From Ascaphus truei (lineage: Eukaryota; Chordata; Amphibia; Anura; Ascaphidae), in the NCBI GenBank assembly GCA_036426205.1, contig WSYH01001932.1, positions 37,563 to 101,562 of the forward strand: a stretch of 64,000 bases of DNA, in the 5' to 3' direction. Under the pieces are notes generated by a model that saw only the letters and a program-made list of their open reading frames with translations, did not search any database and was not told the DNA's origin. A program made the position numbers and the translations under genes. This document shows, one piece after another, positions 31,145 through 41,544 of the stretch. Numbering within the stretch: position 1 is the first letter of the stretch; each line of letters starts with the position of its first letter.

Positions 31145-31333
31145 GATATTGTTGCTGTGAAGGATAAGTACAATATATGTCACTAACTGCAGTAGTCACC
31201 ACATGGTTAAACAGTTCCACAAGGACCAGAGACCATTGTGGGAGAATCTGAGTAACTCACTGATGACATAAAGCAGATGACTAAGAAGAACTTGAATCAC
31301 ACTCTGGAAATTATCTACTTGCTGACTGGAGAG
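31145..31333 (+). CDS. zinc-finger gene, first coding exon
   Basis: The acceptor CTCCCCATTTGTAG (ends 31144) precedes an exon with ATG at 31277 encoding MTKKNLNHTLEIIYLLTGE, followed by the donor GAG/GTGAGG (GT at 31334-31335). This short, phase-0 exon is characteristic of frog KRAB-type C2H2 zinc-finger genes, whose N-termini read M-T-x-x-x-L-N-x-TLEIIYLLTGE. It presumably belongs to the finger exon at 47713, which has the same orientation and no other first exon nearby, so the intervening intron would be about 15.5 kb and full of transposons. A missing middle exon (the segment following LLTGE in family members) was not found. Confidence 0.6.
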
Positions 31334-31335
31334 GT

Positions 31336-31763
31336 GAGGGCTGCTGGGCAATGTTATAACACCACTCTTATCTGTTTCACTGCAATAGGGACCTTCCGAT
31401 CATTAATATAGGAGATACTTGAGAAGCAGTGTCCAGGGGCCGATGTACAGTGTCACGGTAATGGTAGCCAGCCTGATATAATATAGTTGAAGCCTGGCTG
31501 GCTACCCCAATACCGTGTGTAATTCCTTTCAGAAAAGAGCTAATCACTGATGTATGGAAGGGGATGTCATGGGAGACCAGGCAGTTCACACCTTTTTACC
31601 GGGATCATTCACTGAGCAAAACAAGATAGTAAAATAAATTGTAGTTTATTCAATTAAAATAGGCGTACACACAGTGGAACACAAAAAACATGTGAAAGAC
31701 ACTTACTGGGGGGTCTGGGCTATAAAACTAGACTTTCCTAGCTGAAGTGAACAAAACAACTAA
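31336..31763. other. intronic LTR-like repeat, left part
   Basis: From 31451 it begins TGTCACGGTA, like the repeats at about 51330 and 52250, with an internal hairpin (GGTAGCCAGCC...GGCTGGCTACC) and later GTAGTTTATTCAAT. It is interrupted by the Harbinger-like element at 31764 and seems to continue at 34582-34860. Possible degenerate solo LTR. Confidence 0.4.
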
Positions 31764-34578
31764 GGGGGCTATGCACTAAGCAGTGATAAGTCGTTTTAAG
31801 AGCGCAAAGTACTCTTAGAATGTGAAGTTCCGGCGAGCGCTATTCACTAAGCCGCGCAAACAGGCACTTTGCGCTCTAAAACGGACTTTTTCTTGAAATT
31901 TTTTCAAAGTCCAACTTTGCTCGTACAATCAGTTGTTTGCGCTGAATCCTGCCCTTCTGCGGGATTCACTAAGCAACGCAAACTGATCGTACGTGAAAGT
32001 TGCGCTGAATAAAGCTCACCAGCTAAAGGCTGGTGATAAAAAAGCAGGACTTAGAAAAAATTCTTTGTTTACCTTTTTGCATGCGCAACACCCATACAAC
32101 AGGCCGGCGGGTGTCCCCGGCTCACCAAGCGGGGGTCCCCGAGGGAGTGCGGGGGTCCCAAGCGGGAGTCCCGGGGTACCCGCGGGCCTGCGGTAACAGT
32201 GTTGCGCCTCCAAAAATAATAAACAATATTAATAACTAAATACACCCCCCTTACACATACTATACAGTAATGGGCAAAATGACTATTATCCACATATGGA
32301 TAATAATGCATTTGCCCATTGTAAATACATATAACTTTCAATAAAAACAGTAAAAACATATTACACTTACCTTTTACAGGCACCCACGATGAACGCCGTC
32401 TTCATCCTCATCTTCATCCTGCCCATGCCCCCTCCGATGCTGCAAAACATACACAAGAATAAAAACATCCAATGTAATGTCCCCTAACCCCTTAATCACC
32501 ATCGCGGTTATTAACCGCTACAGTCATTAAGGGGTTAACCCACCCTCACCCACCACTCGGGAGGCCTACATACCCTCCCCCACTAACCCCCCACCCTGTG
32601 AGGCCCAACCACCCTCACCCACTACCCACAAGGGAGGCCTACCCACATACCCTTGGGGCCAACACCCCCTCCCCCCACCCCCAGTACTCACAATAAAAAC
32701 AACACACAGCCCCACAATAGACATCATTCTATTAATTAAATACATAACCCACCCCCTGTGCCCCCCCATAAATACATTATTTATCATTTTACATACAGGG
32801 TTCATACCCCATGCCCACGTGAGTCCCCGGTGGGCCTGACGGGTCACCTCACAGACCTACAGGTTACCAGCAACTTGTTTCATACAGGTCCTGTTGGTGG
32901 GTCCCGCCAAGCGCCATGGCCCACCAGGTGGTCTCCGCGGGTAACCATGGGCCACAATTGGGTCCCCACGGTAGGCCCGCGGATGTCTGGGGGCCCCGGG
33001 TCAGACCCATAGGTGTCTGAGGGGACTCGGGTGGTTCTCATCGTGGGTGCATGTGAAAGGTAAGTGTAATATATATTGACTGTATTTATCGTAATTTATA
33101 TGTATTTAAAATGGGCAAATGCATTATTATCCATATGTGGATAACAGTAATTTTGCCCATTACTCTACTGTATGTGTTAGGGGGCGGGGGGATGTGTGTT
33201 GTATATTGCTATGTTTATTGGGGGCAATTAGCCCCAATAAACATGTTATTGTGCCTTAACCCCTTCATTGCCTTAGCGGTTAGCCGCTAAGGTAATGAAG
33301 CTGCTTTAATGTATTTTTACTGCTTTAATGTATTTTTATTAATAGTGTGCGGGAGCGGGGTCCCCTGAGCTGAACCGCATTGATTTCTGCCTCAGAGACC
33401 CCCTGCTTCCCGCATCGGAGGCCAGTGTCGCCGCCATCTTTATAGCGTCCAAGACGCGACGTGGGCTCTATAAAGATGGTGGCAACACTGGCCTCCGATG
33501 CCCGAAACCGGGTCCTGTAACTCGGGAAGCAGGGGGTCTCTGAGGCAGAAATCAATGCGGTTCAGCTCAGGGGACCCCCTGCTCCCGCACACTATTATTA
33601 AAATTTACATTAAACCAGCTTCATTACCATAGCAGATAGCCGCTAAGGTAAGAAATTATTGTTTATTGTTATGTGTGTTTTGACAGTAGTGTAGATGTGT
33701 AGGGGGTCTCCTGAGCTGAACCGCATTGGTTTCAGGTCCGAGGACCCCTACTTCAGGAGATACAGGCCCCTTTATGGGGTGCCGGTATCCCCTGCAGAAT
33801 TTAAATGTCCCGGTCACGTGACGCGGAAGCTTGAAAGTGCCTGTATCTCCTGAAGTAGGGGGCCCTCTGACCTGAAACCAATGCGGCTCAGCTGCGGAGA
33901 CCCCCTGCTCATGTACTGCTGCGGCCGAGTTTATTTGAGCATTTGCCCGGTCTCGGCCGCAGCAGTAACCAGGCGCGCGCCGGGATGTGCCTGGCGCGCG
34001 CCGAAGCCGCGGAGGAGCGCCCTCCGATTGGGGCTTTCTCCCTCAGCTCGCCGGGTCTGCCGGGTCCTCCGGAACCCCCTGCCGCCGTCCCCCACATCGC
34101 GGGACACCAGGGCTCCCTCGGGGAGCCCTGGACGCGCGTGCAGGGGGCGCAGGCACCCGATGACGCGTGACTGCGCGTCGATGACGCGCGCGGCATGCGT
34201 CGATGACGCGCGGCACGCCGAGGGAGTGCGGCTAGCATGCCGGGGCATCCCCCGGCTTGCGGAGCTAGCCGCACTCAAATAAAATGTGCCGCCTCTGTAC
34301 ACTATAATTAAAATGTATTTATTTAGTGTACGATCGCCTGTAACAGCCTTGCATGGAGATAGCAAATCTCCATGCAAATGTTACATGCAGCGTACGGGAA
34401 CTTTAAGTGCGATAGCAGAGGGAAAAAAGCTTGCACGCACGATAAGCCAGTTTTGGGCATGTCCGATAGAAAATGGGCTCAGGGCCTTAGTGAATCGCGC
34501 CGCCGGCTTCATTTTTTATCGGACGTGCTAATTTTTTTCAGGCTAGCGCGAAAGCTCGGAGTTTAGTGCATAGTACCC
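31764..34578. mobile_element. PIF/Harbinger-like nonautonomous foldback element with TAA duplication
   Basis: Termini GGGGGCTATGCACTAAGC and, inverted, GGGTACTATGCACTAAACTC are flanked by TAA (31761-31763 and 34579-34581), the 3-bp TWA duplication typical of PIF/Harbinger. The interior is made of inverted segments: GGGCAAA(A)TG...CATATGGATAATAATG pairs across 32270-33170, the GGTCTC-type block CCCTGAGCTGAACCGCATTG occurs inverted at 33360 and 33560, and another palindrome spans 33690-33905. No transposase. A CpG-rich MITE is nested at 33916-34297. Related, oppositely oriented pieces are at 62318-63119 and 57455-61487. Confidence 0.7.
33916..34297. mobile_element. CpG-rich MITE, 382 bp, TA duplication
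   Basis: TA at 33914-33915 and 34298-34299. Ends CTGCTGCGGCCGAGTTTATT and, inverted, CAGAGGCGGCACATTTTATT. About the same length and interior as 19052-19411 (GCGCGCGCCGG, CCGTCCCCCACATCGCGGGA, GAGCCCTGGACGCGCGTGCA). The related copy at 62850-62870 reads CTGCTCATCTACACTA with no insert, giving an empty-site comparison. Confidence 0.8.
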
Positions 34579-34581
34579 TAA

Positions 34582-34860
34582 GTCTTTAGTTGACCGGGAC
34601 TTTGCCGAAATGTCCTGGAACACAAATCAGTATGTGTTCCTGATGCCACCGCTCTGTTTCCTCCAGAGGACTTGCAATCTCTTCACCGGGAGTTAGCTCC
34701 AAACGTCCTTGAACTAAATTGGGCTTGCAATCCCAGCCGCGACCGGTACGTTCCTTTTTGAGAACTTGGTCCCAAAAAGTTGGACTTAGAAAATATCCTG
34801 CCTTAAAATTTCTGAAGCTGGCTCACTGCTATTTCTTCAAGAGCATCTTTTGGTTGATTC
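34582..34860. other. intronic LTR-like repeat, right part
   Basis: Follows the TAA duplication of the Harbinger-like element. No coding capacity. Likely the continuation of the repeat that starts at 31451. The gypsy LTR starts immediately after. Confidence 0.35.
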
Positions 34861-35641
34861 TGTAACGCTTGTGCTCACCACGACAAGGCGGGACCCCAGT
34901 ACAGAGGTGGGAAAGTATGAAACTGCGCACTCACAGCAGCGGGGGCACACCTGGAAAGTGGGTTGTCAGCGTAGCTGGGTCTGTATTGGAGAGATCGGGT
35001 TCGTTCAGATAATTGCCGGAGTCTGTGGGCGGAGCCAGTGGGATTGTCGGAGTCCGTTGTACCGCGGTCGGGGGTTTTAGCCAGGAGATTGGTAGAGTGT
35101 CCGTAAGCCATGATCAGGGATGGAGAGGTGCGGGTAGTCAGAGGCAAGCCAGGGGCGTTATCCAGAGCGGGTCCAATAGTCAAGCCGGGGTCTTCATCCA
35201 GAGGGGGTCCTATAATCAAGCCGGGTTGGTACACAAGAAGCAACAGAGAGACAGCAACAAGGCACAAGGCAAGGCACAGCAAACGCAGGAACACAAGGCT
35301 ACACAGGTTTATGCTCAGCAAGGTGAAAGTGAAAGTCTTTTATGTAAACAGGAACCAATGAGGCTGTGGGCTGAGTGGAGATGCGGCCTCTGTGGAGACG
35401 GACAGGCTGCAGGAGACAAGTCGGCATTTAGGAACTGGCCAAGCAGCTGGGAGCAGTGCATGATGTCACGTGTGTGCGCCGCACGTGACAGATGCGTGAC
35501 ATGACTGGGGGGCGGAGCCAAGCTCCTTGGCATAGAGTGAAGAGCTGTGGGTGCGCGCGCTTTGTAAACAGAGCAGGGGAGCACACTGCAGCAGGTAAGG
35601 CGGGAACACGCGGCAGAGGACGTGTTCCCCGATTCCTAACA
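34861..35641 (-). repeat. Ty3/gypsy LTR, 781 bp
   Basis: On the minus strand it starts TGTTAGGAATCGGGGAACAC and ends GTGAGCACAAGCGTTACA, the TG...CA limits of an LTR. Just inside the element, on its upstream (minus) side, lies a polypurine tract AAGGGGAGGGGGTAC (rc of 35642-35656), as expected before a 3' LTR. A solo copy of the same family, with a perfect 5-bp duplication, is at 58275-58921. Confidence 0.9.
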
Positions 35642-37217
35642 GTACCCCCTCCCCTTGAGGAGCAGCCTCAGGACGACTACCAAATGGCTTCTGCGAAAAC
35701 CTGGCGTGGAACCGTCTTAAGAGAGTGGGAGCGTGAACCTGGTGATGGGGTATCCAGTACCTTTCCTCTGGTCCAAACCCTCTCCAATGTAACAGGTACT
35801 GGACCGATCCTCTGGACCTTGGTGAGTCTATTATAGATTGGATTTCGAATTCTTCTCGGCCTTGTACCATCACCGGTGGTGGTTTTGCAGAGACATTGGG
35901 GAATCTGGGACTTTGGAAGACCGGTTTAAGAAGGGAGCTGTGGAAGACCGCCGGAATCCTCATGGATTGAGGAAGTTGTAGCCGATAGGCCACCGGGTTA
36001 ACCTGTTCCAGCACCGTATAGGTGCCTAGGAACCTTTTAGCCAGCTTCAACATAGGGGTCTTCAACCTAATATTCCTCAATGAAAGCCACACCTTGTCTC
36101 TTGGCCGAAACGTGGGTGCCTCACGGCGATGGCAATCCGCCTGTGATTTCTTTCTCAGTACGGCCTCATGTAGTGTTCTCTGATTTCTCCTCCAGGAGTC
36201 CTGTAGAGTATTTACTCTGGAGTCTGCTGCAGGGACCCCGGATGGAGTAGAATAGACGGGAAGGAGTGAGGGGTGGAACCCATAATTTATAAAGAACGGC
36301 GACTCTTGGGTGGATTCGTTTCTGAGGGAGTTATGGGCGAACTCGGCCCATGGCAGGAGGTCCACCCAGTTGTCTTGTGCGTCGGATATGAAACACCTGA
36401 GATATTGCTCTAGTGACTGGTTTGTTCTCTCAATCTGTCCGTTGGTCTGCGGGTGGTAACCTGACGAGAAATTATGTGCAATATCCAACCTCTGAGCGAA
36501 GGCCCGCCAGAACTTGGAAATATATTGGGATACACTATCGGACACTATGGAAAGTGGGACTCCATGGATGCGAAAAATCTCTTTAATAAAGATGTCTGCC
36601 AGAGTGGCAGAATTGGGAAGGCCCTTGAGGGGAATAAAATGCGCCTGTTTAGAAAACCGGTCAACGATTACGAGTATGGTGTTCATCCCACTAGAGACGT
36701 GGAGCTCGACAATAAAGTCCAATGAAAGGTGGGTCCATGGACGATCTGGAATAGGCAAGGGGCGGAGAAGTCCTGAAGGTTTGTTGCGGGAGGATTTGTT
36801 GTGGGCACAGACGGAGCAGGATCTGATGAATTCGTCGATATCCTTGAGTATGTAAGGCCACCAAAAAGTGCATCTGATTAAATCTGAAGTTATTTTCGTA
36901 CACCTGGATGACCGGCAGATTTAGAGTAGTGACCCCATTCAAGTATATTTTTGCGTAATTGTGGAGCAGCATATAGACAACCCTCCGGCACCTCTATACC
37001 CTTAGCAACGTGTGATTTGGATGCCAGCATCTTATCCAATATGTCGAAGGAATTGGCAGAGATTATAAATTTAGAGGGTAGGATAGTTTCAGAAATGTCC
37101 TCTGTTTTGTCTTCAGAGACGAATTGGCGGGATAAAGCATCAGCCTTGAGGTTCTTGGTTCCAGGGATGTAAGAAATGACGTAGTTGAATCTTGAAAAAA
37201 AAAGAGCCCAACGAGCC
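35642..37217 (-). pseudogene. Ty3/gypsy chromovirus pol fragment: RNase H end, integrase, chromodomain
   Basis: The minus strand, from 37217, first gives the end of the RNase H/linker region (FNYVISYIPGTKNLKADALS), then integrase. The long open frame from 36758 contains WTHLSLDFIVEL (first Asp), IVSDSVSQYISKFW (second Asp, with the usual Arg-Gly altered), YHPQTNGQIERTNQSLEQYL (catalytic Glu), the GPY/F region (LKLAKRFLGTYTVLEQV) and a C-terminal chromodomain (EFEIQSIIDS...VQYLLHWRGF...YWIPHHQV). A frameshift separates it from the zinc-binding part (36972-36691). The frame crosses the polypurine tract and stops only inside the LTR. Everything upstream (gag, protease, RT) and the 5' LTR are missing. 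The element is cut at 37217. Confidence 0.85.
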
Positions 37218-38640
37218 TGACAGGACCAAGCTGGTAGCCCAGTGACTCACCCAGAATATCGGTCCGGAAAGACCCAGCTCATTATTCCGTGCACAAGCAT
37301 ATATGTATTTTAAAACACACGGTTTAATAAAATATACACTTTTAACGTTCCTATGTCGTCTGGTTATGTGGAATAGAATAATAAGCTGCACTTTATTTCT
37401 TACTAGCCATATTCCCCACACACTATAACTAGACTTAGACTGTTAAAATTCCTCACAACCTTATGTATGGTTGGAACACCCCCAAAACCGACCATTCCAG
37501 GGAAACCTCACATCCCTATGCCCCATTTACTTTTCTGGTCTGTGCTGAAGCAGGCAATCCTAGCGGTGAGTCGCACAAGCGTTTTCATGGGGCGATTTTG
37601 CATGAGCACTGTGCCTATATGTATCTTGGATTCCGACCTGATTCCTGGGTACCTTTTTTGGGGTACCCAGCAACTGGACCCCGACTAGCTAGACACATTC
37701 TGACAACACTTTCTCTGTTAAACCCCCTTGAAACTCATAGCCCAGCAATCTCTGCTTGCTGGCACGCCTGGAAAGGTAAAAATACAAATTCTTTATTGTT
37801 GCATAATTTTACAACAAGCATGGACAATCACTGGGATCAAGAGCTGATACTCCCGAACCCTAATGCATGGATCAGAGGTAACCAAACGGGTTTAACCTTT
37901 ATTGTGAGCCTGGTTACCCCCTCACCGTCACAGGGGAAAACTGTATAGAGGGGGGACAGGGAATGTGGTAACTTTTATAAAGTGAAATGTATTCCCCATG
38001 TTTAAAGGTAGCCTGTTCCCTCATCCAGTTAGGAAAAGCAAGCCAGCATGTAATGTGTGTATTACCATTTCTGTGCATACAGCCACAGTAATGCAATTAC
38101 CTGTGCTTAGAAAAAACGCTTTTGTGAGTAAAGGCTGCGAGTAGCTAAGTGACTGGAAGGGGGAAGGGCTGTGACTCAAGACTGGAAACTGGTTATCTGC
38201 AGTAGAAAGCTTTTGTTCACCTAGACATTGAGGTGCCTACCCTGTATGGGGTATGGGACTGGCCAGGGGATCTGTTGTGTCTCAGCCCCATAGGCAGGAT
38301 TCCCATTGGCCAGTTTCAATTTCCTGCTCGCCCGTTGCTCACGCCAAGGTGGGCACTTTTTGGGCTGGTCCACTTCTGGGATTGGTGCACCATCACAAGC
38401 GCCGGAGAAGCCTAGGACAAGAAGCGGACAGGATAAGCCTACTGAAGCAGGCTCCTGCACCTAGTTGAGGCTAGAGACTTCCCCCTTGGCCCACAGTTGG
38501 TGAGTGTATACTGTGATTGCTGTATTTTATGTGTTTGCTGGTTCGCCAGAATAAACTCTATTTTATTCAATTATTGTGTCCTGTTTGGTGATAGAGATCC
38601 CTTTTGGTAAAAGGTGTTAAAAGTACTGACTCCTGTGACA
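37218..38640 (+). repeat. candidate LTR of a second LTR retroelement, about 1.4 kb
   Basis: Begins TGACAGGACCAAGCTGG and ends CTCCTGTGACA. Near the 3' end AATAAA (38552) is followed by a T-rich stretch and a short U5-like tail, a normal LTR layout on the plus strand. It joins the broken gypsy pol directly. No matching target duplication is visible (GAGCC versus TACAC), so it is either a rearranged solo LTR or one end of a deleted element. No coding region. Confidence 0.5.
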
Positions 38641-38860
38641 TACACATTTTTCTCCACCCTGCACTTGTTGCGGGTGAACCGCAACCCATGTGCAGCCTGA
38701 TCACAGCCAAGTATAATGCAGGGGGGAATTTCCCATCAGGATTAACTCCGCGGTGGTCCCTGCTTCTGAATGGGACTCCCGCTGATCAAAAGATACAAAC
38801 TAAAAAGCATTTAGCAGTAGGGACCCCTGCTGTGTTTATCCTGATGAGAAATTAGTGTAC
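38641..38860. mobile_element. MITE-like repeat related to 2751-3062
   Basis: Contains CATCAGGATTAACTCC, GGTCCCTGC.TCTGAATGGGACT and, inverted, GGGACCCCTGCTGTGTTTATC CTGATG, i.e. the same central inverted GGTCCCTG blocks as the palindromic MITEs. Ends near TACACATTTTTCTC and GAGAAATTAGTGTAC. Boundaries are approximate. Confidence 0.45.
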
Positions 38861-39485
38861 TTAGCTTTTGGGCATAGGGGAAATTCAGTTGAGCCATACA
38901 GTAGTTCTGCCTCATTTGAGATGCAATTTTTACTTGCAGATTTAAGGAGAAGTGAATCTCCAAGTAGTGCTGCAGGTTTATCCTTAATCAAGCCAATATA
39001 AGGCAACACCTTAGATATAATCCTTAATATATAGCAGGATGAAGTTCACTGTATAAACTGTTGATGCTGGATCCTATATGTAGTATGCTGGGATAGAAAC
39101 CAATTAGAGCCCTGCAGATAGCTAGGACAACCTTAGGAATCACAGGGAAACCCAGCAACCTAGATCAAATTGAGCAATCAGAACAGCTCCCAAAGGCAAG
39201 ATAGCTAGAGAATGAGAGAACTGTACTCACGGTACTGCTGCTATTTCAATCTTCATTCATCCTTGTATGCGTGCATCCCATAGAGCCATGTCCAGAAGAT
39301 TACAGAAAGTAACATGGAGCACAACCAAAAAGAGAACTGGAAGCAGGATCAAAAGTCAAAAACAATAAACATTTATTAGCACATAGAGCCCATTAGAGAA
39401 CAGAAACAACACTCTGATGCGTTTCCCGCCGTAGATGGCACTTTATCAAAGAGTGTTTGCTGCAGGTAAGATGCAACCTTATATA
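38861..39485. other. unassigned intronic DNA with a hammerhead-like hairpin
   Basis: No reading frame recognised. It ends at the TA duplicated by the Tc1 element. See the hammerhead-like entry at 39409-39457. Confidence 0.35.
39409..39457 (-). ncRNA. hammerhead-ribozyme-like relic
   Basis: The minus strand reads ACACTCT, TTGATAA, a short GCC/GGC stem, GAAACGCATC, then AGAGTGT. The outer 7-bp stem is complete. The core CTGATGA has two substitutions, so it is probably inactive. Confidence 0.4.
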
Positions 39486-39787
39486 CAGTTGTGTAAAAAG
39501 AAAGTACATCATCTGTTCCTTAGCAGGTCTAAAAATTAGGTAAATACAACCTCAGATGAACAACAACACATTACATATTACATCGTGTCATGATTTATTT
39601 AACAAAAATAAAGCCAAAATGGAGAAGCCATGTGTGAAAATCTAAGTACACCCTTACTGCTTCCATATGAATTAAGATGCTAAGTAGCAGACAGGTGCTG
39701 CTAATCAAATGCCTTTGATTAATTGATCATCAGCAAGTATGACCACTTCTTTAAAAGCCGAAGTTTGAGCAGTTTGCTGGTCTGGAG

Positions 39788-40101
39788 CAGAAGGAAAAAA
39801 CGAATGGCGCACAGCCAGGGAGCCAGGTGTAGAGTAAAACTGCTTCTTTATTTGTGCATGCAGAGAGACAACAGGAGATCCCCTTGATGGGACAAGGACA
39901 GGAACCTCCTACGCGTTTCGGACCTGGGGGTCCTTTATCAATGTGACACTCCTTGATAAAGGACCCAGGTCGAAACGCGTAGGAGGTTCTGTCCTTGCCC
40001 ATCAAGGGGATCTCCTGGTGTCTCTCTGCATGCACAAATAAGAAGCAGTTTTATCTATCACACCTGGCTCCCTGGCTGTGCGCCATTCGTTTTTCCTTCT
40101 G
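39788..40101. mobile_element. palindromic repeat made of two head-to-head hammerhead-like units
   Basis: CAGAAGGAAAAAACGAATGG at the left pairs with the end at 40101, and the symmetry holds across the whole segment (CAGCCAGGGAGCCAGG, TGCATGCAGAGAGACA, GGAGATCCCCTTGATGGG, CCTCCTACGCGTTTCGGACC). It meets near 39945. Each half carries a hammerhead-like core. The insertion into the Tc1 5' region probably extends to about 40345. Confidence 0.75.
39903..39986. ncRNA. pair of hammerhead-like motifs, opposite strands
   Basis: Plus strand 39945-39986: CTCC, TTGATAA, GACC/GGTC stem, GAAACGCGTA, GGAG. The CTCC/GGAG pairing is stem I, and GCGTA carries the cleavage position. The minus strand has the same with GGACC/GGTCC. 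The core differs from CTGATGA at two bases, so activity is doubtful. Confidence 0.4.
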
Positions 40102-40559
40102 CCTATTCACTGGACTTCGGATCCCTCATGGCTGGCACGCCTTTCCATCACCCTGGAGATGACGTGAGTGGGGTTCTTCATGGTGTTTAGACTCTTATGT
40201 GTTAAGTTTAACAGATTGTTATTGAGGACTTACAAGTCTATATATTCACCACCCACTCCCACTGGTATCTCCAGGGTTAATGTTATCACTCACTGAAATG
40301 AACAGAGTCGTCCTGGGTTGAGCACCCATATTTTATTTATTTGCGGGTGTGATGGAAGAGTCAGTGTGTGTTAACACAATGCCAAGGAGGAAAGACATCA
40401 GCAATGATCTTAGAGAAGCAATTGTTGCTGTCCATCAATCTGGGAAGGGTTTTAAGGCCATTTCCAAACAATTTAAAGTCCATCATTCTACAGTGAGAAT
40501 GATTATTCAAAAGTGGAAAACATTCAAGACAGTTGCCAATCTTCCCAGGAGTGGACGTG

Positions 40560-40986
40560 AATTGGATCAGACAAAAACATCTGCAGAGTATCTGTCCCCC
40601 TCCAGATTGGTTTCCTACGTAGGTAGTGCGTGCACTGAGAAAAATCACACTGACACAAAGTTCAGAATGATAATGCTTCTCTTTATTGCTACAGCCCGCA
40701 TTTTTTATATAGGGGCTAAGGGGAAAGATTGTATGCAAAAGGAGCTGTCTGAGGTCTAAAGGTTGTTTGCCAATGCACAGGTCAGTGTCTCATTGGTTCT
40801 TGTTAGGTCATTTCCTTGTATGGTCTTGTTATTGTAGTTTTTTGGACACATCAGCATTTGGGTGGAATTCCTGGGGTGCCATCTTGATTTCATAGTTGAT
40901 GGGAGGGGGAGCTGTGGTAGCCATTTTGAGTAAGGAACATAGCAAGGTATTACAGATGAAGAAATAGGCATTTTATCCAATCCATC
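40560..40986. mobile_element. insertion in the Tc1 transposase, LTR- or MITE-like
   Basis: Interrupts GTGGACGTCCCAGC of the Tc1 gene. ACGT is present on both sides. Inverted ends: GAATTGGAT at the left, and GTGATGGATTGGAT (inverted) at the right. On the minus strand it starts TGTGATGG and contains CAATAAAG, compatible with a solo LTR, but the length (~430 bp) and ends do not settle it. Confidence 0.5.
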
Positions 40987-41143
40987 ACACACGTCCCAGC
41001 AAATTCACCCCAAGGTCAGACCGTGCAATGCTCAGAGAAATTACAAAAAAAACAAGAGTTACATCTCAGACTCTACAGGCCTCAGTAAGCATGTTAAATG
41101 TTAAAGTTCATGACAGTACAATTAGAAAAATACTGAACACGTA

Positions 41144-41544
41144 CACTGGCGACACACTTTATTCGAGCTCGGCTAGTCCCACGAATTCGGGTATACCCGG
41201 GTGTATTGAGGTTTGTGACTGTTTTCTGCCCGAGTGCATTGAGGTATTTTCCAAGCAGGGATTGAAGCATTTTATTCCCCCTGGCTGCAATACTGCACAG
41301 TATATATATATATATATACTGCATTACAATTCATGAATTTATGCCATCTGGTAGACACGCGAAGCATTGCAGCCTATTAAATCCTAATCATTATCATTTA
41401 ACAGATCAGCCGCCCATCAGCCAGGCATGAACCCAGGCTGAGAAGGCAAACGCAACGGGGCTTGTCAGAGGTGAGGAGCGGCGCATTCCAGGTATCTGCC
41501 AGGTACATACTGGGTATTTGCTCGAATAAAGTGTGTCGGTGCAG
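41144..41544. mobile_element. 401-bp nonautonomous derivative of the element 1/2 family
   Basis: TA at 41142-41143 and 41545-41546. Inverted ends CACTGGCGACACACTTTATTCGAGC-type on both sides (split here to stay short: CACTGGCGACACAC + TTTATTCGAGC). The left ~100 bp parallels the element 1 left end (GGCTAG.TCC.CGA). The right ~200 bp parallels both full elements' right ends (ATTACAATTCATGAAT, GGTAGACACGCGAA-CATTGCA, CCTATTAAATCC). It splits the Tc1 transposase between KILNTY and the catalytic domain. Contains a (TA)n at 41300-41318. Confidence 0.85.

Noticed and set aside
35013..35504. 163-codon plus-strand ORF
   Set aside because: Lies inside the gypsy LTR, antisense to it, with no domain.
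37463..37948. 161-codon plus-strand ORF
   Set aside because: Within the candidate LTR. It has no recognisable domain and does not fit the LTR layout as a gene.
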